From Granulosicoccus sp947495035 (GTDB lineage Bacteria; Pseudomonadota; Gammaproteobacteria; Granulosicoccales; Granulosicoccaceae): a stretch of DNA of 64,000 nucleotides. The notes beneath the pieces were generated by a model. It had not been told where the DNA came from. It was given only the letters and a program-made list of their open reading frames with translations, and searched no databases. The translations under genes were made by a program, and so were the position numbers. Shown piece by piece: positions 35,780 through 45,185 of the stretch; positions within the stretch are counted from its first letter, which is position 1, and each line of letters begins with the position of its first letter. The stretch lies in assembly GCF_050589605.1 (NCBI RefSeq), contig NZ_JBNGOO010000002.1. One strand, 5' to 3'.

Positions 35780-37012
35780 ATGTGGGACAGTAGAAAGCGT
35801 TCACGTGTCTATCTGAGCCTCCTGGCATTGTTGCTTCTGGCCGTTGCGCTCCTGGTGGCATTCTGGCCTCGCCCTACGTTGATCGATATCGGTGAGGTGA
35901 ACCGTGGGCCGATGCGCCTGACCATCGATGACGAAGGGCGGACCCGAGTACGCGACGCCTACATGGTCTCGACACCCGTCGCAGGCAGGTTGCTGCGGGT
36001 GCAGCTCGATCCCGGGGCCACAGTGCACAAGGGGGATACGGTTATCGCTTACATGAGGCCGAGCAACCCGGCAGCACTGGATGTGCGCACGCGCGAGCAG
36101 GCCCGCGCGCTGGTGGCTGCGGCCGATGCCTCCTTGCGTGTGGCCAGGGCGGATCTCAATGCGGCCATTGCCAACCGGGATCTGGCGCGCTCGGAGCAGG
36201 ATCGCACCGGTCAACTGGCGAGACAGGGCATGACCACCGAGGCCGCGGTGGATCGCACACGGCAGGAAGCACGTGTGGCGCAGGCCCATGTGGATACGGC
36301 CGAGGCGGCCATTGCCATGCGTCAGGCTGAACTGGCCAATGCGCAAGCGCAGTTGATCGGTTTCGATGATCAGGGGATGAATGCAGCGACTGCTTCCGGA
36401 GAGGGCGATATTCCCATTCTCGCACCGGCATCAGGTTCGGTTCTGCGCATCCTGCAGCAGAGTGAAACCACCCTGCCTGCAGGAACTCCCATCATGGAAA
36501 TCGGGGATATCAATGGCAATCTGGAAGTGGTGGTTGATCTGCTGTCCACCGATGCCGTTCAGGTATCGGCAGGCCAGCGAGTGTTCATGGACGATTGGGG
36601 TGGCGAGGGGCTCATCGATGGCGAGGTGCTGCGGGTCGATCCCTTCGCCTTTACCAGATTCTCGGCACTGGGCGTTGAGGAGCAGCGTGTCAACACCGTT
36701 ATCCGTCTGATCAGTGATGCGGAGTCCTACCGTGGGCTGGGTCATGGATTTCGGATCGAGACCCGAATCGTTGTCTGGGAATCGGACGACAGTCTGATCG
36801 TGCCGGCCAGTGCGCTGTTTCGCGAGCGCGGCGAGTGGGCGGTCTTCCGTGTTGATGAGGGGAGAACCGTGTTGCAGAGCATTCAGGCAGGTAGAAACAA
36901 TGGTGTACAGGCCCAGGTACTGGAGGGGCTGGACGAGGATGATCAGGTGGTTCTGTATCCGTCGTCCGATCTGTCGGCAGGGCAGCGCGTGCAGCAGCGG
37001 CGGATTGACTAG
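35780..37012 (+). CDS. HlyD/MacA-type periplasmic adaptor
   Basis: Membrane-fusion protein of 410 residues with an N-terminal anchor (YLSLLALLLLAVALLVAFWPRP). A first biotinyl-lipoyl half (PVAGRLLRVQLDPGATVHKGD), an alpha-helical hairpin (about 95-195), the second lipoyl half and a beta-barrel domain follow. It completes the ABC ATPase / permease / adaptor trio. No outer-membrane TolC-like gene is adjacent. The gene is convergent with an unknown exported protein, 36 bp between stops. Confidence 0.85.
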   Translation: MWDSRKRSRVYLSLLALLLLAVALLVAFWPRPTLIDIGEVNRGPMRLTIDDEGRTRVRDAYMVSTPVAGRLLRVQLDPGATVHKGDTVIAYMRPSNPAALDVRTREQARALVAAADASLRVARADLNAAIANRDLARSEQDRTGQLARQGMTTEAAVDRTRQEARVAQAHVDTAEAAIAMRQAELANAQAQLIGFDDQGMNAATASGEGDIPILAPASGSVLRILQQSETTLPAGTPIMEIGDINGNLEVVVDLLSTDAVQVSAGQRVFMDDWGGEGLIDGEVLRVDPFAFTRFSALGVEEQRVNTVIRLISDAESYRGLGHGFRIETRIVVWESDDSLIVPASALFRERGEWAVFRVDEGRTVLQSIQAGRNNGVQAQVLEGLDEDDQVVLYPSSDLSAGQRVQQRRID

Positions 37013-37048
37013 TGCTGCAACACGTCGGTTGCCGGCCCACCGCCGGAT

Positions 37049-37996
37049 TCAATTGACCGTGGTACGCAAGATGACCAGATTGTCGAGCATCAGGTTGGAT
37101 GTCCAGATGAAGTTGGCATCCGCGCCCTCGGCGTCGAAGATATCCCTGAAACGGGTATAGGCCGGAGAGTTGCTGACATCAACACTGGCGTTGGAGTGGA
37201 TGGAGGCCGAAGGCCAGATGCTGTCATTGAATGCGGGGCTCATCCAGTCGGTTGGCAGGTTCCAGTGAGCCCCGGAAAATCCCCCTGCATAATTCTCTCC
37301 GCGTGTATCACACGGTGTGCTGCGCCGAATCTGGCGAGAGGCGACCAGGCAGTTGCGATTCTTCAGCGGTGAGGTATAGAAGGTCTGTGCACGCCAGCGT
37401 CTGTTGGTGATCGCCACGGAGTTCCCGGAGGCATCCTGCAGATGAGCGATGAAGCCACCCTTACCCGGATTGAAAGCCAGACCACTGTGGTTCTCCGAGC
37501 CCAGTCCCAGGTTCTCCTCCCAGTCGACCGCCATGACGGCAATCGTGAGTGGCCGGTCGGCCTTGAATCGCACGACGCTGGAATTCAGCGGTGTATACGG
37601 CACGGGATCCACCGCCAGCAGCTTGCCGTTGACATGCAGTTCGAAATAATTGTCTGCGAGCAGGTACATCACGAATTCCTCACTGCCGCCAGCATCCAGC
37701 AAGGGAATGTCCTGCAAATCGAGTTGCGAGCTTGACGAGAGTTCGGAACCACCACACTCGTTGAACAGATCCGATGCCTTCGGGGCCGATTCGAAGTTCG
37801 TTGCCGCCGGTACTGTGCGTACACGGCTTTCGTTGGATTTGATTTCACCCACGGCGCTGTTGCGAAATTCCGGACCGCAGTCGATCAGGCTCGGAATCGT
37901 CTGTCTGGCGATACCTGTGGTGTAGGCTGCCTCCTGCGCATGCAGCGCAGGAATGCTGGTACACAGAACGATGACGGCTAGAATACGTACGATCAA
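37049..37996 (-). CDS. Exported protein of unknown function
   Basis: Protein of 315 residues with a signal peptide (MIVRILAVIVLCTSIPALHAQ). The body is rich in beta-type sequence and contains four to six cysteines (SLIDCGPEF, FNECGG, NRNCLVA, STPCDT). The segment YLLADNYFELHVNGKLL resembles PA14- or galactose-binding-like jelly rolls, but I do not recognise a named family. It is probably periplasmic or secreted and may bind carbohydrate. It stands alone between the HlyD-type gene and the peptidase operon. Confidence 0.6.
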   Translation of the reverse strand: MIVRILAVIVLCTSIPALHAQEAAYTTGIARQTIPSLIDCGPEFRNSAVGEIKSNESRVRTVPAATNFESAPKASDLFNECGGSELSSSSQLDLQDIPLLDAGGSEEFVMYLLADNYFELHVNGKLLAVDPVPYTPLNSSVVRFKADRPLTIAVMAVDWEENLGLGSENHSGLAFNPGKGGFIAHLQDASGNSVAITNRRWRAQTFYTSPLKNRNCLVASRQIRRSTPCDTRGENYAGGFSGAHWNLPTDWMSPAFNDSIWPSASIHSNASVDVSNSPAYTRFRDIFDAEGADANFIWTSNLMLDNLVILRTTVN

Positions 37997-38284
37997 GGAC
38001 AGTACTCCTGATTCGTGGATGGACCGCCGAGGCGGCAGAAACGGGCGCTACTCTGAAAGGTACAGCAAAGCAGGGCAACGTTCCTGTCGAGAGTGCCTGG
38101 TGTGTAGATTATCCGTATCGGCCTCTTGGATGGATCCATGTTGTCATACCGTGAATGCCAGGATCTACGTGCATTGCCTGTCACATCACGGACCACTTGT
38201 CGATTCGACTCCCGGTGCATGAGAAAGTTGCGGTGTAGACCCTGGCATTCTCCACCGCACAGACCCTACACACGAGGTGTATCC

Positions 38285-40213
38285 TCAGCATTCCGGTGAC
38301 AGATTGCGGATATCAACCGGTACCGTTTCTCCCGATGGTTCGAACCCGAACACCTGCCCGTAGAAGCTCAGTTCCGATCGGATGGCCGTCATGATGGTCG
38401 AGGCTTGTCGAAAACCATGTTGCTCGCCGTCGAATTCGAGGTAGGCTACCGGCAGTTTGCGGGCGTCGAGTGCATCGACGATCATGCGTGACTGGTTGGG
38501 TGGCACGATCCTGTCATCCGAACCCTGCATGACGATCATCGGAGCGCTGAATCCTTCCAGGTGGTTGATTGGCGAGCGTTCGGCGTAGACCTCGGCATCC
38601 TGCGGCCAGGCGCCGATCAGGCTGTCCAGATAACGTGATTCGAACTTGTGCGTATCGTTGGCCAGTGCTTCCAGGTCGGCCACACCGTACAGGCTGGTGC
38701 CGGCGGTGAAGGTGTCGTGAAAGGCCAGTGCCGAGAGCACGGTAAATCCACCAGCGCTGCCACCTCGAATGATGAGTCTGTCGGCATCGACATCGCCGCG
38801 AGCCACCAGGTAATTGGCGACAGCCACACAATCCTGTACATCGGCGATTCCCCATTCACCCTCGAGTTTCTTGCGGTAGGCTCGCCCGAAACCGCTGCTG
38901 CCCCGATAGTTGACATCGACGACGGCAAATCCACGGCTGGTCCAGAAGCGCTGAGCCAGCGACACCTGGGAACGGGCTGCTGATGTCGGTCCGCCATGTG
39001 CCAGCACGATCAGTGGTGGTCGGGTGCCGGCAGGCGCCTGATAGTCCGGATGGGCCGGTGCATAATACAATGCATGAGCTGTGTCGTCCGCATTGCCGCC
39101 GGTCGGAAAACTGATGACCTCCGGTGCGGGCAGAAAGTCGTCTGAAAAGGGTAGCCGCCTGGGGGTGCTGACCCATTGCCCGTCGAAATACACGGCGGAC
39201 TCCTGCGTCCAGGACGCACATGAAAACGCAAGTCTGTCTCCCGAGAAGCGTACCGAGTGGAAACTGGTGCCTTCCGGAAAACCGGGTAGATGGTCGATGC
39301 CTCCCTTGAAACAGGCCGCCAGCGCCTTGCCTCGGGTATCGAAGCCATAGCGCATGAGTCCGTGGACCCAGGGTGGGTAACCGATTTCGCCATCGACCTG
39401 CAGCACCGGTTCTGCCTGACCGAGTGCATACAGCTGCCACAGATCCGAGCGATCGGACAGGTAGTGCAGGGTGCCATCCGGAGACCAGGAAGGTTCGACG
39501 ATGGACTCGTTCTGACCACCGGCGACCTCACGGGTATCACTGATGGCAATGCCTTCAGCCGATGACTCCAGTTGGGCCAGCTTCAGGCAACTGTCGTCCC
39601 AGGGCATGTTCGGGTGTTGCCATTCCACCCACGCGAGTGATCGGCCATCGGGCGCAATGCAGGGTGAACCGTAGAAATCGCTGCCGGTAGCCAGCTCGAT
39701 ACAGTTTCCGGAACCGTCGGTGGCAATGGCCATGATCAGGTTCTCCGGCATCACTGCTTCGTCATCGCCGGCACTGTCATGTCGTTCGACAACCGCTATC
39801 AGCCAGTGACCATCGGGTGTGGGTCGCATGTCCGCATAGCGCAAGGCACGTTCCCGGGCGGGGGCAGGCGAAAGAAGTCGTGGAGATTGTCCCGGTTCGA
39901 GCGATCTGAGTCGCTGGTCGGCGTAATCGACGTACCACAGGGTGCCGTTGCCGGCCCACCAGGCGCCACCGCCGTACTCGTGCATCAGAGTGCGAACATT
40001 GGTCTCCACGGGCGTGACTTCCCGCGTGACATCATCCTGCCAGCGCATGATGGCAATGCGCCCCCCTTCAGAGGGGCGCGACTCGGCCCACCAGACACTG
40101 TCACCGTCGGGCACCACTTCGGTGATGCTGGAACCACCACTGATCAGCATCTCGGCCGTGATCGGCGATGCCCAGGTACCGTACGGCGCTTCCTGTCTCT
40201 GGTGTTGAGTCAT
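38285..40213 (-). CDS. S9 family serine peptidase (acylaminoacyl / oligopeptidase type)
   Basis: Cytoplasmic peptidase of 642 residues without a signal peptide. The first 380 or so residues form a beta-propeller. The catalytic alpha/beta-hydrolase domain follows, with nucleophile Ser486 in GGSAGG, an Asp in QGSDDRIVPP and His in DGEQHGF. It would degrade short peptides. Its start directly follows the stop of the peroxiredoxin-like gene with no spacer, and both lie downstream of peptide-importer permeases on the same strand. This makes a use-imported-peptides role likely. Confidence 0.88.
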   Translation of the reverse strand: MTQHQRQEAPYGTWASPITAEMLISGGSSITEVVPDGDSVWWAESRPSEGGRIAIMRWQDDVTREVTPVETNVRTLMHEYGGGAWWAGNGTLWYVDYADQRLRSLEPGQSPRLLSPAPARERALRYADMRPTPDGHWLIAVVERHDSAGDDEAVMPENLIMAIATDGSGNCIELATGSDFYGSPCIAPDGRSLAWVEWQHPNMPWDDSCLKLAQLESSAEGIAISDTREVAGGQNESIVEPSWSPDGTLHYLSDRSDLWQLYALGQAEPVLQVDGEIGYPPWVHGLMRYGFDTRGKALAACFKGGIDHLPGFPEGTSFHSVRFSGDRLAFSCASWTQESAVYFDGQWVSTPRRLPFSDDFLPAPEVISFPTGGNADDTAHALYYAPAHPDYQAPAGTRPPLIVLAHGGPTSAARSQVSLAQRFWTSRGFAVVDVNYRGSSGFGRAYRKKLEGEWGIADVQDCVAVANYLVARGDVDADRLIIRGGSAGGFTVLSALAFHDTFTAGTSLYGVADLEALANDTHKFESRYLDSLIGAWPQDAEVYAERSPINHLEGFSAPMIVMQGSDDRIVPPNQSRMIVDALDARKLPVAYLEFDGEQHGFRQASTIMTAIRSELSFYGQVFGFEPSGETVPVDIRNLSPEC

Positions 40214-40741
40214 CTATTCGACGGTTCCACGAGTCGGACGATCGTTCTTGATATTGAAATTCATGCCGTCCAGCAGCTCTTCCAGGTCTGGTCGTGCAGC
40301 GGGTCCGTTGGACAGGCAGACGATCTGGATAGCGCCATCGGGACGCAGGCAGAAGATGCCCGGCTCGGCAAAGCGACGGGGAGCTTCATCAGGGCTCAGC
40401 GGTTCGGTGATGTACAGGCCCAGGCGCCGCATGTCCTCCTCGGACAGGTCGTAGCCAACCGGAAACGTCCAGCCGAATTCCTCGACGTCGGCTGCCGCTC
40501 GCTCCTGTGTGTCTGCAGACAGGCTGATGACACGCATGCCAGCGGCCTGCCAGTCCGGCAACATGGATTCCAGCTTGTTCAGATAGCGTTTGCAGCGTGG
40601 GCAGTGCTTGCCGCGGTAGACGACCAGCAGGGTGTATTTGTCGCTGGGTGTTCCAACGGTCAGCGATGTGCCGTCGACCAGCTTGATGTCCAGCTCTGGC
40701 AGTGGCTGACCAACTGCCGGCTTGTTTGCAAAGAGACTCAT
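40214..40741 (-). CDS. Peroxiredoxin-like (AhpC/TSA, thioredoxin-fold) protein
   Basis: Thioredoxin-fold protein of 175 residues with a redox pair in GKHCPRCKRYL. This spacing is CxxC, more like thioredoxin or BCP than the 2-Cys peroxiredoxin form. Start is the ATG at 40741, which leaves out an upstream in-frame extension that overlaps the promoter-side gene. It is sandwiched between a peptide permease gene and the S9 peptidase gene, separated by 49 bp and 0 bp. Its role in peptide use is not clear; reduction of disulfides or protection from peroxides are both possible. Confidence 0.78.
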   Translation of the reverse strand: MSLFANKPAVGQPLPELDIKLVDGTSLTVGTPSDKYTLLVVYRGKHCPRCKRYLNKLESMLPDWQAAGMRVISLSADTQERAAADVEEFGWTFPVGYDLSEEDMRRLGLYITEPLSPDEAPRRFAEPGIFCLRPDGAIQIVCLSNGPAARPDLEELLDGMNFNIKNDRPTRGTVE

Positions 40742-40790
40742 GTGATGGATGTCTTGTCTGGTGGGTTGATGGAGTGAAGTGGGCAGTTTA

Positions 40791-41633
40791 CTACTCATTG
40801 CCACGTAATCGTGGATCGAGGGTATCTCGCAAGGCATCGCCCAGCAGATTGAAACCGAACGACAGAAACAGGATGGCCAGCCCGGAGAAAACGGCTGGCC
40901 AGGGTGAGAGCATCAGAAAATTGCGCCCCTCCGACAGTGCCAGCCCGAGCGACGGTACCGGCGGCTGTGCGCCGAGACCGAGAAAGGACAGGGAGGCCTC
41001 CACCAGTACCGCTGCCGACAGCAGCAGGCTGGTTTGCACGAGAATCAGTGAGCTGAGGTTCGGTAATATGTGGTGGAACAGGATGCGAGCATCGGATGCG
41101 CCGATGGCACGAGCACTCATCACGTATTCGCTTTCGCTGACGATCAGTGCCGGCGCACGCAGCAGACGGGCGAAAATGGGCGTATAGACGATGCCGATGG
41201 CAAGCGCGGCACCCCACAGACCGGGCCCGAGAATGGCAATGACGCCGATGGCCAGCAGCATGATGGGAAAGGCGAAGAAGATATCCATGATACGCATGAC
41301 GACGCGATCGAACCAGCCGCGATAGAAGCCTGCCAGCAGTCCCAGCGTGCCGCCTGTCAGCAGTGCCAGCAGCACTGCCATCGAGCAGGTCAGCAGGGAG
41401 CTGCGATAGCCATGCACGATGCGTGACAGCACATCCCGGCCCAGATGGTCTGTACCCAGCAGGTTCAGTTCACCCGGTGGTTTCATGCGCTGCACCATGA
41501 CCTGATGATAGGGGTCCTGAAAACCCAGAAACGGTGCCAGCAAGGCCAGCAGCACCTGGAGCAGCACCAGCAGCAGGGCAAAGCCCAGCAAGGGGTTTCG
41601 CCGTAGAAGCTGCAGCAACACGACGGCTTTCAT
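40791..41633 (-). CDS. Peptide ABC transporter permease, DppC/OppC family
   Basis: Second permease subunit, 280 residues, six membrane helices. An N-terminal region LLGTDHLGRDVLSRIVHG and the EAA loop (ARAIGASDARILFHHILPN) are typical. The start at 41633 overlaps the stop of the first permease (ATGA). The frame continues upstream on the same strand, but that part is antisense-like sequence inside the first permease. Works with the DppB-type permease, the binding protein and the ATPases encoded on the other strand. Confidence 0.88.
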   Translation of the reverse strand: MKAVVLLQLLRRNPLLGFALLLVLLQVLLALLAPFLGFQDPYHQVMVQRMKPPGELNLLGTDHLGRDVLSRIVHGYRSSLLTCSMAVLLALLTGGTLGLLAGFYRGWFDRVVMRIMDIFFAFPIMLLAIGVIAILGPGLWGAALAIGIVYTPIFARLLRAPALIVSESEYVMSARAIGASDARILFHHILPNLSSLILVQTSLLLSAAVLVEASLSFLGLGAQPPVPSLGLALSEGRNFLMLSPWPAVFSGLAILFLSFGFNLLGDALRDTLDPRLRGNE

Positions 41634-42583
41634 CGATGACTGACGCGTGGGTCGATGAGCAGGTACAGCAGATCGACGATGAAATTGACCATGACGAACG
41701 CGAAGGTCATCACCAGAATCGTTGCCTGCACCAGTGGATAGTTGCGCTCGGCGATTGCCCCCAGAACCAGTCTGCCCAGCCCGGGTATGGCAAAGACCTG
41801 TTCGATCACGATCGAGCCTCCCAGCAGATAGCCGGTGGAGACGCCGACGCTGGTGACAAAGGGAATCAGGGCGTTGCGCAGCGCGTGACGATAGACAATG
41901 CCTCGTGGGCTGACACCCTTGGCGCGTGCCGTGCGGATGTAGTCCTGACTCAAGGCATCGAGCATGGCAGAACGGACCAGTCGCGACAGATTGGCCAGCA
42001 TCGGCAGGCTCAGTGCAATGACCGGCAGGGCCATGCGCTGCAGATTGGCCAGCGGGTCTTCCAGAAACGGCACATGGCCGATGGTCGAAACGCCGGGAAA
42101 CCAGCTGGCAGCCAGAAAGATCATGACGATACCGAGCCAGAAGGAAGGGATGGTCAGACCGGCAATCGCTCCCATGCGAACGGCCAGTTCGCTGACACGG
42201 CCCCGGGCCGATGCCATGAAGCAACCCAGGGGCACAGACAGACTGGCGCCCACCAGAATGGACAGAAACGTCAACTCCAGGGTCGGCCAGATATTGGCGG
42301 CTATCTCGCTGGTGATGGGGCGCCCCGTCCAGATGGAGGTGCCGAAGTCTCCCTGCAGAGCAGCGCCTATCCACTGCAGGTACTGCAGGGGCAGGGGCTG
42401 GTCCAGCCCGAGCCTGGCACGCAGTTCCAGCAGTCGTTCGGGGGTGATTTCGGTGTTGGCGCCCAGCATGATGGCCACCGCATCACCGGGTATCAGGCGG
42501 ATCATCAGGAACACGATGATCGACACACCCAACAGCACTGTCAGCAGTTCGAGCAGGCGCGTGACGAACTGGCGAATCGTCAT
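41630..42583 (-). CDS. Peptide ABC transporter permease, DppB/OppB family
   Basis: First permease subunit of 317 residues with about six membrane helices. An N-terminal TM1 (LLTVLLGVSIIVFLMIRLIPGDA), a periplasmic domain to about residue 95 and the EAA loop (ARAKGVSPRGIVYRHALRNAL) are visible. It lies 48 bp after the binding-protein gene and overlaps the second permease by 4 bp, all on the minus strand. Confidence 0.9.
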   Translation of the reverse strand: MTIRQFVTRLLELLTVLLGVSIIVFLMIRLIPGDAVAIMLGANTEITPERLLELRARLGLDQPLPLQYLQWIGAALQGDFGTSIWTGRPITSEIAANIWPTLELTFLSILVGASLSVPLGCFMASARGRVSELAVRMGAIAGLTIPSFWLGIVMIFLAASWFPGVSTIGHVPFLEDPLANLQRMALPVIALSLPMLANLSRLVRSAMLDALSQDYIRTARAKGVSPRGIVYRHALRNALIPFVTSVGVSTGYLLGGSIVIEQVFAIPGLGRLVLGAIAERNYPLVQATILVMTFAFVMVNFIVDLLYLLIDPRVSHR

Positions 42584-42631
42584 CCAGCGTATTCCGGTGT
42601 GATGGCCGCCCTGGTCACGCTCACCCGATCA

Positions 42632-44143
42632 TCAGTCCTCGACGCTGGCATCGAGCAGGCTGGCCAGACGGCCGGTCGAGAGTATCTCGAAGCCGCTGAC
42701 CTTGTTGCCGACCGCTGTCGTCATGTCACTGTAGGCCAGATGGGCCACGGGGCCTTCGCAGGCCAGCTTGGTCTGCACCTTGTCGTAGACCGATTTGCGC
42801 TGATCCGGATCAACCAGTCTGCGCCCGTCGTCCAGCCAGGCATCGATCTCGGCGTCGGCATACTGGAAGACATTGGTTGATCCGCCGCTGCGAAAGGTAC
42901 GGTAGAAGTATTCGTCCGGGTCCGGGCTGCCACCGTTGGCAGAGACAAACAGATCGAAGTCCGAATTGCGCCAGTCCTGCACGAATTCACCGATCTCCTT
43001 GTTCAGCAGCTCGATCTCGAAGCCACCGGCGGCCAGCTGTTGCTGGATGACCTGAGCGATATCGCGGGCATCCTGACGTGGCAGTACCAGCAGACTCAGT
43101 TTCACCGGTGTGTCGATACTGGCCTCTTCGAACAGGGCAGTGGCCTTGTCCACGTCGGTCTGGTAGCACCCGAACTCCTGCGTATCCACTGCCCAGGTGG
43201 CCAGTGCCGGGGACAGCGGGCCGGCCGGTACGCCTGCGCCGAACAGCGCACCGTTGATGATGTCCTGTCGATTCAGCAAATGGTTGATGGCCCGTCTGAC
43301 CGGCGCCTGATCCAGTGGCGGGCGACTGGTATTCATGCCCAGCAGGGTATAGGCCACATCACGAGTGGTCTGCAGTGTCACTGCCGGGCTGGCCTGCAAT
43401 TGCAGGGCGGTTGCCGGGTCGATGGCGGGTAGCAGGTCGTATTCGCCGCTGCCGATGCCTACCTGGCGAGTGGCGGACTCGGGCACGAAGTGCACCTTGA
43501 CTTCATCGATCTTCGGCAAGCCGTCGACCCGGTAATCATCGAATTTCGTCAGGCTGATGTGACTGTTGGGCTGCCAGTTGTCGAACTTGAACGGTCCGGT
43601 GCCCACCGGTATCTGTTGCAGGGCCTGTTTGTCCAGCTCAAGCTCCGCCGGTACGATGGCGATGCCGGAGAGCGAGGACAGGATGGCGGCGAAGGGTTCA
43701 TCCAGGTTCAGAGCGATGGTGAAGTCGTCAAGTACCTCCATGCTGGTGATCGGTGTGACCCGACTGGCCAGTGGGGATGCGATCTGCTCGCTCTGGACGC
43801 GGCGTATCGATGCGGCGACATCTTCTGCATCGAAGTCCGAACCGTCGTGGAAGGTGACGCCTTCGGGCAGCGTGAATTCATAGCGCTTTCCATCGTCACT
43901 GACGGTCCAGCTACTGGCCAGGCCGGGCACCACGGACAGGTCCTTGTCGATGCGTGTCAGTCCTTCGTAGACGGTACTCTGCACGATGACAACCGAATTG
44001 AAAGCCGTGATCAGGTGAGGATCCAGTCCGGCTGGCGAGGAGTCGATGGCAATATCCAGGGTGGCGGCATTGACGGCACCCAGAAACAGTGAGCCGACGC
44101 CGAGAAGCAACGCAGGGACCGGTGTGATAGCGGGTTTTTTCAT
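42632..44143 (-). CDS. Peptide ABC transporter substrate-binding protein (SBP family 5)
   Basis: Periplasmic binding protein of 503 residues with a signal peptide (MKKPAITPVPALLLGVGSLFLGAVNAA). The family-5 signatures are SSPAGLDPHLI, VYEGLTRID and WTVSDDGKRYEFTLPEGVTFHDG. It captures di- or oligopeptides, or muropeptides. The ATG at 44143 is chosen since it gives the signal peptide; upstream codons in frame are not plausible. First gene of the minus-strand operon, 85 bp from the divergent ATPase operon. Confidence 0.9.
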   Translation of the reverse strand: MKKPAITPVPALLLGVGSLFLGAVNAATLDIAIDSSPAGLDPHLITAFNSVVIVQSTVYEGLTRIDKDLSVVPGLASSWTVSDDGKRYEFTLPEGVTFHDGSDFDAEDVAASIRRVQSEQIASPLASRVTPITSMEVLDDFTIALNLDEPFAAILSSLSGIAIVPAELELDKQALQQIPVGTGPFKFDNWQPNSHISLTKFDDYRVDGLPKIDEVKVHFVPESATRQVGIGSGEYDLLPAIDPATALQLQASPAVTLQTTRDVAYTLLGMNTSRPPLDQAPVRRAINHLLNRQDIINGALFGAGVPAGPLSPALATWAVDTQEFGCYQTDVDKATALFEEASIDTPVKLSLLVLPRQDARDIAQVIQQQLAAGGFEIELLNKEIGEFVQDWRNSDFDLFVSANGGSPDPDEYFYRTFRSGGSTNVFQYADAEIDAWLDDGRRLVDPDQRKSVYDKVQTKLACEGPVAHLAYSDMTTAVGNKVSGFEILSTGRLASLLDASVED

Positions 44144-44162
44144 GGGCAATGGCCTGCAGGCG

Positions 44163-44190
44163 TTGGCGAAATGTTGATCGAGCTTATGAT
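44163..44190 (+). promoter_or_regulatory. Candidate sigma70 promoter of the ATPase/anmK operon
   Basis: TTGGCG (44163-44168) and TATGAT (44185-44190) with a 16-bp spacer, in the 85-bp gap between the divergent binding-protein and ATPase genes. Two mismatches in the -35 box and one in the -10. Position and spacing fit, but this is a pattern match only. Confidence 0.35.
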
Positions 44191-44228
44191 AATGTGCCAC
44201 CAGTGACAACACAGGGCGTTTGATCAAC

Positions 44229-45185
44229 ATGCCGACGGAGCCATTGCTGGCCATCGAAGGGCTGAGCGTGACTCTGCGGCACGCCGCCGTGGTGCGGGAT
44301 CTGAGCCTGCGGCTCGATGCCGGAGACATGCTGGGACTCGTCGGTGAATCCGGTTGTGGCAAATCGGTGACCGCGCTGTCGGTACTGGATCTGCTGGAAG
44401 ACTCGCCACTGACCATCAGTGCCGGCGCGGTGCGCTTTCAGGGGCAGGATCTGCGAGCACTGGATGCGCCTGCTCTACAGCGTCTGCGTGGCAATCGCAT
44501 CGCCATGATCTTCCAGGAGCCCATGACCTCGCTCAATCCGGTTTTCCGGATCGGCGACCAGATAGCCGAAGTGTTGCAGATTCACCGCGGCAGCACGCGG
44601 CAACAGGGTAGACAGGCGGCCGTCGCCCTGCTGGAACGGGTTGGCATGGCATCGCCGGAGAGCATGATCAGACGCTACCCGCACCAGCTCTCGGGCGGGC
44701 AGAGACAACGGGTCATGATTGCCATGGCGCTGGCCTGTGAGCCCCAGCTGCTGATTGCCGATGAGCCCACCACGGCACTGGATGTCACGGTGCAGGCACA
44801 GATTCTGGAGCTGCTGGACCAGCTGCGCCGGGACACGGGCATGGCGGTATTGCTGATCACTCATGATCTGGGGCTGGTGCGTCAGTACTGTGACCAGGTG
44901 GCGGTCATGTATTGTGGTCAGCTGGTGGAAGTGGGGTCGTGTGACGCGGTTTTCGAGCGACCCGCTCATCGTTATACCAATGCCCTGCTGCAATCGGTAC
45001 CTGCGTTGAACTCACCGGGTAGCCGCCTGCCGGCCATCGAGGGTCGAGTTCCTGCGCCCGGGCACTGGCCGCCGGGCTGTGCCTATGAGCCACGTTGTGC
45101 CTACGCGATCAAGGATTGCGCGCAACGCATGCCAGAGCTCGAATCGGGTAACAGGACGGTGCGCTGCTGGAACCCGGCCTCATGA
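44229..45185 (+). CDS. Peptide ABC transporter ATPase, DppD/OppD family
   Basis: ATP-binding subunit of 318 residues. Walker A GESGCGKS, signature LSGGQRQRVMIAMA and Walker B LLIADEPTTALD are clear, and the C-terminal oligopeptide-ABC region has cysteines in PGCAYEPRCAYAIKDC that may hold a metal or FeS-like centre as in OppD relatives. Starts are TTG at 44220 or ATG at 44229. Together with the next ATPase it energises the permeases encoded divergently on the other strand. Confidence 0.9.
   Translation: MPTEPLLAIEGLSVTLRHAAVVRDLSLRLDAGDMLGLVGESGCGKSVTALSVLDLLEDSPLTISAGAVRFQGQDLRALDAPALQRLRGNRIAMIFQEPMTSLNPVFRIGDQIAEVLQIHRGSTRQQGRQAAVALLERVGMASPESMIRRYPHQLSGGQRQRVMIAMALACEPQLLIADEPTTALDVTVQAQILELLDQLRRDTGMAVLLITHDLGLVRQYCDQVAVMYCGQLVEVGSCDAVFERPAHRYTNALLQSVPALNSPGSRLPAIEGRVPAPGHWPPGCAYEPRCAYAIKDCAQRMPELESGNRTVRCWNPAS

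Noticed and set aside
41634..42374. N-terminal extension of the DppC-type permease on the minus strand
   Set aside because: Lies inside the DppB-type permease gene in another frame; the ATG at 41633 overlaps the DppB stop as expected in such operons.
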